From Anagrus nilaparvatae (lineage: Eukaryota; Arthropoda; Insecta; Hymenoptera; Mymaridae): a stretch of DNA of 64,000 bases. Made by a program: the position numbers and the translations under genes. A model generated the notes under the pieces. It did not search any database, had not been told where the DNA came from, and saw only the letters and a list, made by a program, of their open reading frames with translations. The stretch is from assembly GCA_022575985.1 (NCBI GenBank), contig JAKSXM010000272.1, positions 21,386,501-21,450,500 of the forward strand. Direction: 5' to 3'. Shown here piece by piece: positions 57,024 through 64,000 of this stretch (its first letter is position 1; the number at the start of each line of letters is the position of its first letter).

Positions 57024-57540
57024 TTGGATCGATGTATATAAGAGAAATTTAGGAAAGTGTATTCTAAATGATCTAAAAGATCAGTTAAAATTTAAAAATC
57101 CATTCTCTTCATGACAAAAGGATAATTAAAAAATTCAGAAGTTTCCTTTCTCCCACACACTCTCAAAGATCAAACTTCTCTTCTTCTATGACATTCGACT
57201 CTATGATCTCTTTCTAGCGTGATTAAAGTCTTTTTTCTTAAAAAAAAATTTTTTTTTTAAATTATTAAAATTTTTTGTATTTTGTTTTTTGTTTGTTCAT
57301 AATATGTAAAAAGCATAAAACAGGGATTGCACTGATGAGACTCGCCCTGTTTTCTCGCAGAGTCGAAATGGACAAAGATTTTTCTTTTTTTAAAACTTTT
57401 TAACATCAGAAAAATAAATTTTTAACATCATATAACTTTTTTCAAGAATAATTATTCTGAGTGACAAAGGGAAAAAAAGGGAAAAAAAGGGAAAATAATG
57501 AAAAAAGTTATACTTTTTATAGTTCTATGTATATAGTGTT

Positions 57541-57667
57541 CACACCAAACCTAAAAGAGTTTTTTGTTACGCAGAAAAGATTGAATGTTTATTTAATTCT
57601 TTAGAGAGGAATTAAATAAACATTCAATATTTTCTGCGTAACAAAAAACTCTTTTAGGTTTGGTGTG
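57541..57667. mobile_element. Nested 127-bp perfect hairpin
   Basis: cacaccaaacctaaaagagt pairs with its reverse complement at the other end; arms of ~58 bp around an 8-base loop. Lies inside the 55698-58082 element. Confidence 0.8.
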
Positions 57668-58390
57668 TTTATTATTTAAAATAAACTCATCTAATTAATT
57701 TAATTAATTGGAACGAAAAACAGTATTTACACTGTTTTCTCATGATCATATTTTTACATTATTTTATTTTATTTGTCTAGATAAAATTTGGAATAAGAAG
57801 CTAATTTTTTTTGTAAAAACCGCTAAATATTATATTGGATAGTAAAAATTAGATTTTTGAGGTCTAGGGTGAGTTATAAGGTTAAAAAACGCCAAAAATC
57901 GCGAAAAATCACGAAAAATCACAAAAAATAAAAAAAAATCGCAAAAAATCGATAAAAGACGGAAACAAACCATTTCAACTAGTAACGATTCATGATTGAA
58001 GTACAAACAAGCCAAAATCAGAAAAAAATCAAAAAAAATTTTTTTAAATCAAATTCGTGATTTCCAAGACGGTAGCCCCTCGCATTTCCTTGTATCAAGC
58101 TACCTTCAATCGCTCAATTTTAGAATGTCCTTTACTATTCTGGATACGAGCCGTAACTATAATATTTAGCAATTAAAAGTGCTTAATTTAATTGATATAT
58201 TGAACCTAACGGTAATAATCATGAGAGCTGTGAAAATATATTTTTGTGAACACAATATTTCATATACAGAAAAAATTTTTGCTGTAAAGTGGCATAATAA
58301 AAGTGAATAAAAAATCCTTTTTAAATATTTAAATTAATTTACATTTGAGTAAAACAAAAATAAAAAACGCTGCCAAGTGATTGGCACTAT

Positions 58391-60414
58391 GGTTCCTCAT
58401 TAACAATAGCAAAATATTTATAATGGTCTATTTTATCTAATAAAAATTATAATTTGAGATATCAGTATTTCATAAAAAAAAGTTAAATACCGTATTTTAT
58501 AAGAAAAAAAATGTTGCTGTGATTTAATATTTTTTATTTAACAAATTTTTAGAAAAAAATTTTCAATAAACTAGGTATTACACTTAAAAAAAAAACAATA
58601 TTACAGATTTTTTAATTTTTTTGTTTTATTAATATTCAGAAAAAAATTTTGAAAAAATCCGGTATCAGATCCAAAAAATTGCTATGAATAAGCTTTCTAA
58701 AACTAGTACTCTCATAGAAATTAATTAGGTACTACGTCTGAACAAAAAAAAAATTTGGTATTCTTTGTATTTTTTTGTGAAAAAAATTTTGGGAAAAAAA
58801 TTTTCAAAAAATTAATTATCAGATTTGAGATATCGAGTAAAAACCATACTTTCAAATATAAGTACTTTTATGGAAATAAATGAGATATTACACCTAAATT
58901 AAAAAAAAAAAAAAGTATTTTGAAATCTCTTGATGAAAAAATTTTTGAAAAAAAAATTAGATCTTAATTCCATAATGGTTGTTAAATACCACCGATGCAA
59001 AATTTTCAAATATTAGTACTTTCATGGAATTAAAGGAAGTATTACACTAAAAAAAAAAAAATATTACAGATTTTTTAATTTTTTTGATTTTTTAATTATG
59101 AGAAAAAAATTTTGAAAAAATTAAGTTTCAGGTCCAAAAAATTACTATAAACGATATTTCTAAAACTAGTATTTTCATAGAAATAAATTAGGTACTATGT
59201 CCAAAAATAAAAAAAAATTAAGTTTTTTTTTGTATTTTTTGGTGAAAAAAATTTTGAGAAAAGAATTTCAAAAAAATTAGTTATCAGATTCGAGATATCG
59301 AGTAAAAATCGTACTTTCAAATATAAGTACTTTCATGGAAATAAATTAGGTATTACATCCAAATTAAAAAAAATAAAAAAATAGTTTGAAATTTTTTGAT
59401 GAAAAAATTTTGGAAAAAAAAATTAGGTCTTAATTCCAAAATAAAATTTATTAGAAATTATTTGTGAAATATCACCGGTTACAATATTTTCAGATATTCG
59501 TACTTTCATAGAAAAAAATTAAGTATTACGTCCTAAAATAAAAAAAATTTTGGCATTTTTTGTATTTTTTGGCAACAAAAATTTTGAGAAAAAAATTTTA
59601 AAAAAATTAAGTATCAGGTCCAAAAAATTGCTATAAACGATATTTCTAAAACTAGTACTTCCACAGAAATAAATTAAGTATTGCGTCCGTAAAGAAAAAA
59701 AAAATTGGTATTTTTTGTATTTTTTGGTGAAAAAAATTTTGAGAAAAAAATTTTCAAAAATAAATTATAAGATTTGAGATATAGAGTAAAAACGATACTT
59801 CTAGATATCAGTACTTTTATGGAAAAAAATGAGGTACTACATCCAAAAAGAAAAAAAAATATAGTGTTTTTTTAATTTTTTTATGTAAAAAGTTTTGAAA
59901 AAAAAAAATTTCGAAAAATTACGTATCAGATGGAGAAATCCTTTACAAACGATAATTTTAGATATTCGTACTTTCATAGGAAAAAATTAAGTATTACGTC
60001 CTAAAATAAAAAAAATTTTGGCGTTTTTTGTATTTTTTGGCGACAAAAATTTTGAGAAAAAAATTTTGAAAAAATTAAGTATCAGGTCCAAAAAAATGCT
60101 ATAAACGATATTTCTAAAACTAGTACTTCCACAGAAATAAATTAAGTACTGCGTCCGTAAAGAAAAAAAAAATTGGTATTTTTTGTATTTTTTGGTGAAA
60201 AAAATTTTGAGAAAAAAATTTTCAAAAAATTAGTTATCAGATTCGAGATATCGAGTAAAAATCGTACTTTCAAATATAAGTACTTTCGTGGAAATAAATG
60301 AGGTATTACATCCAAATTAAAAAAAAAAAAAAGTAGTTTGAGATTTTTTGATGAAAAAATTTTTGAAAAAAAAATTAGGTCTTAATTCCATAATGGTTGT
60401 GAAATTTCACCGGT

Positions 60415-60464
<50 letters not shown>

Positions 60465-60580
60465 GACTTTTTTTAAAAACCGGTTTTTTAGCTTCCTGAG
60501 GTCCCAAAACGTGCTTATATGCCAAAAAATCAAAAATCAAAATTTCATCTATCACAAAGGTTCCTCTATGAGGAACCAAT
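58391..60580. repeat. Tandem array of ~155-bp units ending in (CA)n, bounded by inverted 'tggttcctcat'
   Basis: About eleven monomers with the core 'tactttcatagaaataaatt-ggtattac-tcc' near 58711, 58863, 59020, 59170, 59325, 59502, 59655, 59808, 59967, 60123 and 60280. A (CA)n microsatellite follows at ~60425-60462. TGGTTCCTCAT at the left and ATGAGGAACCA at the right bound it. Copy A lacks the whole block, so it arrived as a unit after the duplication. Confidence 0.8.
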
Positions 60581-60969
60581 ATAATAAAAAATAAAAAATT
60601 ATCATCTCAGTTAGTCTTGATTTAGTTCATATTAGAATTGTCTAACTTGAGAAGCCAATCCAGCCCTACTGAGATGATTTATTATGAACGATTTTTTGTT
60701 TTTTATTGTTTATTTTTATATAATTTTTTTTTAATTTTTATGTTCAAATATAAATTAACTTAAATATTTAAAAAGGTTTTTTTACATAATTTTTAATTTT
60801 AAATGTGTATTGAATTAAATAAAATCCATCCTGTGTGTTCACAAAAATTAATTTTTAAAGCTCTTATGATTATGAACGAAAGCTTTATTATTCATTTAAA
60901 AAAATGTTTAATTCATTAAGAATACCTTTATTTCGACTTTTTAAAAAATTTTTGATGCTATATAATATA

Positions 60970-63639
60970 GTCAGGGGAATAGTGTTTTTCACCTCTAACT
61001 GCCTCTGAAAGTGGATGGATTTTGATGAAACCTTTTGCATTCGCTTCAGAAAACTCATACAAACAAAGCGTCGGAAAGGAAAATTGTCGGAAATGTCAAG
61101 GGGTGATTTTTCCACCCATTTTTCACCCCTTTCCCCCCACCCAATTTTGAAATATAGTAAAAAATGTTTTTATCGACTTTTATATGATGCTATATGGTTA
61201 AATAGGTCACTAAGTTAGAATTTTGGGTCAAAAATGACATTTAACAGGTTCCAAGGGGTGAAATTGGCCATTTTTCACCCCTTTCACCCCTAAAAAACTC
61301 ATTTTGCCAAAAGAACTTATTTTTTTATTTTAAAAGGTCCTAGTAGGTTTTTTTGGACGCTGATTTCAAAAATGGTGTCAAAAATTACATTTAACATGTT
61401 CTAAAAGGTGAAATTGGCCATGTTTCACCCCTTTCACCCCTAAAAAACTCATTTTGCCAAAATAATGTATTTATTTATTTTCAAAGGGTCTATTAGGTTT
61501 TTTTGGACGCTGATTTCAAAAATGATGTCAAAAATTACATTTAACATGTTCTAAAGGGTGAAATTGGCCATTTTCCACCCCTTTCACCCCCTAAAAAACT
61601 CATTTTGCCAAAATAATGTATTTATTTATATTCAAAGGTTCTATTAGGTTTCTCTGGACGCTGATTTCAAAAATGACGTCGAAAATTACATTTAACATGT
61701 TCTAAAGGCTGAAATTGGCCATTTTTCACCCCTTTCACCCCTAAAAAACTTATTTTGCCAAATGAACTTATTTTTTTATTTTGAAAGGCTCTAGTAGGTT
61801 TTTTGGACGCTGATTTAAAAAATTAAATCAGAAATAAAATACTACAGGTTCTAAAGGGAGAATCCGTCAATTTTCCCCCCCAAATACCTGCAACATTGAC
61901 ACAAACCTTTAAGTTACTTGTTTTTAAACTAAATGAACTAAATAGGTTTTTTAGGTCGCTGATCTCAAAAATGATATCAGAAATTACATTTAACATGTTC
62001 TAAAGGGTGAAATTGGCCCCTTTTCAAATGGTTTAGTAGGAATTTTTGGGCACTGATTTCAAAAATTATGTTAGGAATGACATTAAATAGGTTCTAAATA
62101 GTGAATTTTTTAATTATGCGTATATTGTAATAAAATAAAAGAAATTATAACATTTACTAAAATAAATTTATTTTTTACTTTTTATTCACTTTATTATAAA
62201 TTTAAACAGTATTTTTTTAAAATATTTTTGCTCAACTATTTATTTCTTTATAATTTTTAATAAAACGAAAGTAAAAATAAATGTTATATTTCCTCTTTAA
62301 AATATATCATTATAATTTTTTTAAAAAAAATGATATTTTATTTATGAATACATTATTTTACAATAGAAACTTACAAAAGAAAATGTTCTTAAAACGTTTC
62401 TTTTTACACTTAATTATCTTCAGTCTCTTCAACTTGTTGGCAATTTTCTTCACCATCTGACTCATCTTCAGATTCTGAAATTTGTGCAGGAGCATCCAAA
62501 ATATGCATTTCAACTTCTTCGTCATCTTGCGCAAGAACTGCTGCTGTATTTTTGCATGAGGGGGTATTTGGGGTGAAAAATAGCCAATTTCACCCTTTCT
62601 AATATGCTAAATGTAATTTTCTACGTCATTTTTGAAATCAGCGTCCATAAAAACCTAATAGACCCTTTGAAAATAAATAAATACATTATTTTGGCAAAAT
62701 GAATTTTTTAGGGGCGAAAGGGGTGAAAAATAGCCAATTTCACCCTTTAGAATATGTTAAATGTAATTCTTGACATCATTTTTGAAATCAGCGTCCAAAA
62801 AAACCTATTAGGACCTTTGAAAATAAAAAAATAAGTTCTTTTGGCAAAATGAGTTTTTTTGGGGTGAAAGGGGTGAAAAATGGCCAATTTCACTCTTTAG
62901 AACATGTTAAATGTAATTTTCGACGTCATTTTTGAAATCAGCGTCCAAAAAAACCTAATAGACCCTTTGAAAATAAATAAATACATTATTTTGGCAAAAT
63001 GAGTTTTTTAGGGGTGAAAGGGGTGAAAATGGCCAATTTCACCCTTTAGAACATGTTAAATGTAATTTTCGACGTCATTTTTGAAATCAGCGTCCAAAAA
63101 AACCTAATAGACCCTTTGAAAATAAATAAATACATTATTTTGGCAAAATGAGTTTTTTAGGGGTGAAAGGGGTGAAACATGGCCAATTTCACCTTTTAGA
63201 ACATGTTAAATGTAATTTTTGACACCATTTTTGAAATCAGCGTCCAAAAAAACCTACTAGGACCTTTTAAAATAAAAAAATAAGTTCTTTTGGCAAAATG
63301 AGTTTTTTAGAGGTGAAAGGGTTGAAAAATGGCCAATTTCACCCCTTGGAACCTGTTAAATGTCATTTTTGACCCAAAATTCTAATTTCGTGACCTAGTT
63401 AACCATATAGCATCATATAAAAGTCGATAAAAACATTTTTTACTATATTTCAAAATTAGGGGGGCAAAAGGGGTGAAAAATGGGTGGAAAAATCACCCCT
63501 TGACATTTCCGACAATTTTCCTTTCCGACGCTTTGTTTGTATGATTTTTCTGAAGCGAATGCAAAAGGTTTCATCAAAATCCATCCACTTTCAGAGTCAG
63601 TTAGAGATTTGACCATTTTTTTCACACTATACCCCTGAC
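60970..63639. mobile_element. 2.67-kb foldback with two opposed satellite arrays (family X, copy 2)
   Basis: Ends GTCAGGGGaATAGTG / CACTATaCCCCTGAC, flanked by TA (60968-60969 and 63640-63641). Arms share ctctgaaagtggatggattt, then carry five full 150-bp monomers each: 'ggacgctgatttcaaaaatg' near 61355, 61505, 61656, 61805 and 61954, and the reverse near 62641, 62791, 62941, 63090 and 63240. The centre (62050-62560) is non-repetitive. The site is empty in copy A (~41670). Confidence 0.88.
62410..62560 (-). pseudogene. Acidic C-terminal coding relic at the centre of the family X element
   Basis: On the minus strand a clean frame reads ...CKNTAAVLAQDDEEVEMHIL..., then DAPAQISESEDESDGEENCQ, ...VEETEDN and stop (TAA at 62410-62412). 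Codon use and the highly acidic tail look protein-coding, unlike everything around it. Upstream of it the frame runs straight into satellite monomers, so only the last ~48 residues remain. I do not recognise the family. The likeliest reading is the C-terminus of a transposase that once mobilised the family, or a captured host gene end. Confidence 0.5.
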
Positions 63640-63822
63640 TAATAAGATGGTCGATGAATAATATTGAGTTACAATTCTTGAAAATCTATTTAAATTTATT
63701 ATAATACGAGTTTAGCATAAGAAGTAAATTAAAATTTTCTTCCATGGAGTTTAGGCACAATGTGTTGATTATCGTGGTCGAAGTCAGTCGAGGGAAGTAT
63801 TCTATCCCCTCTATTTTTTCAG

Positions 63823-64000
63823 AGCAGTGCATATAGGACAATCCAGAGTGGGATGCATTGTTTATTTATTAGTTAACCAATCGCAGCCCAGATTACAAGT
63901 ATCAACAAATAGCGATGCGCCTAATAAAATAAAATTCACGTCCCGCTCAGGATCACCATGTAGTTTAATGGAAAGATAAGAATTTATAATTGGTCACGTG
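63823..64000. other. Right edge, past the duplication
   Basis: Similarity to copy A stops near 63822. No feature recognised. Confidence 0.4.

Larger units (their letters stand above)
55698..58082. mobile_element. B-only 2.4-kb transposon with ~215-bp terminal inverted repeats and 8-bp TSD
   Basis: Ends CGAGGGGCTACCGTCTTGG / CCAAGACGGTAGCCCCTCG, flanked by CATTTCCT (55690-55697 and 58083-58090). Copy A has CATTTCCT once (~38190). Long arms include 'gcgatttttt' runs. The interior holds an ORF (56754-57023), two nested foldbacks and no recognisable transposase. An 8-bp duplication fits hAT- or P-type elements; the long arms resemble Mutator-like elements. Confidence 0.85.
45455..63822. repeat. 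Segmental duplication, copy B
   Basis: Colinear with 29400-41865. It is longer because of B-only insertions: 45721-46853, 50896-51382, ~51976-53455, 55698-58082, ~58360-60585 and 60970-63639. Confidence 0.9.

Noticed and set aside
60382..60579. ORF including a Val-Cys repeat.
   Set aside because: Reading of the (CA)n microsatellite.

Overview
The window is AT-rich, intron-bearing animal DNA, most likely from an insect. The sequence-level reasons are a spliced CYP6-type cytochrome P450, two exons matching the N-terminal region of a calcium/calmodulin-type (PDE1) phosphodiesterase, a cluster of C2H2 zinc-finger genes, a single-exon BTB protein with a divergent N-terminus, and a very dense load of short foldback DNA transposons. 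A hymenopteran, for example a parasitoid wasp, would fit, but that is inference and not proven here.

Layout. 1-2862 is a near-perfect giant palindrome that duplicates exon 1 and the promoter of the P450; the intact five-exon P450 (518 codons) reads rightward to 4707. From 4.7 to 15 kb there is gene-poor DNA with mobile-element remnants, a heat-shock-element plus TATA cluster near 10.6 kb and a THAP-domain relic near 13.5 kb. Two minus-strand PDE1 exons (19064-19274 and 15362-15475) imply a large gene whose introns may hold other features of the window. From 23 kb onward there are six minus-strand C2H2 genes: C1 (11 fingers), D (10 intact plus 1 stranded), A1 (11), A2 (20), B1 (11) and B2 (20). 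A plus-strand BTB gene lies between C1 and D.

A1 and A2 with their flanks (about 29.4-41.9 kb) and B1 and B2 with theirs (about 45.5-63.8 kb) are the two halves of a tandem segmental duplication. Because the halves are alignable, each serves as an empty-site reference for the other. At least ten insertions can be called as A-only or B-only; several have clean target-site duplications (8 bp hAT-like, 9 bp, TTAA, TTA Harbinger-like, TA).

The two points most worth following are these. (i) The protein differences between A2 and B2 fall mainly on the DNA-contact positions of the fingers. (ii) A foldback element family (42703-44403 and 60970-63639) carries oppositely oriented arrays of a ~150-bp satellite monomer inside its arms. 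In addition, two zinc-finger genes have been altered by foldback elements: one lost its native start codon to an 8-bp-TSD element, and another takes its stop codon from a TTAA target duplication. No tRNA, rRNA or CRISPR was seen. All coordinates of repeats are by eye and may be a few bases off.
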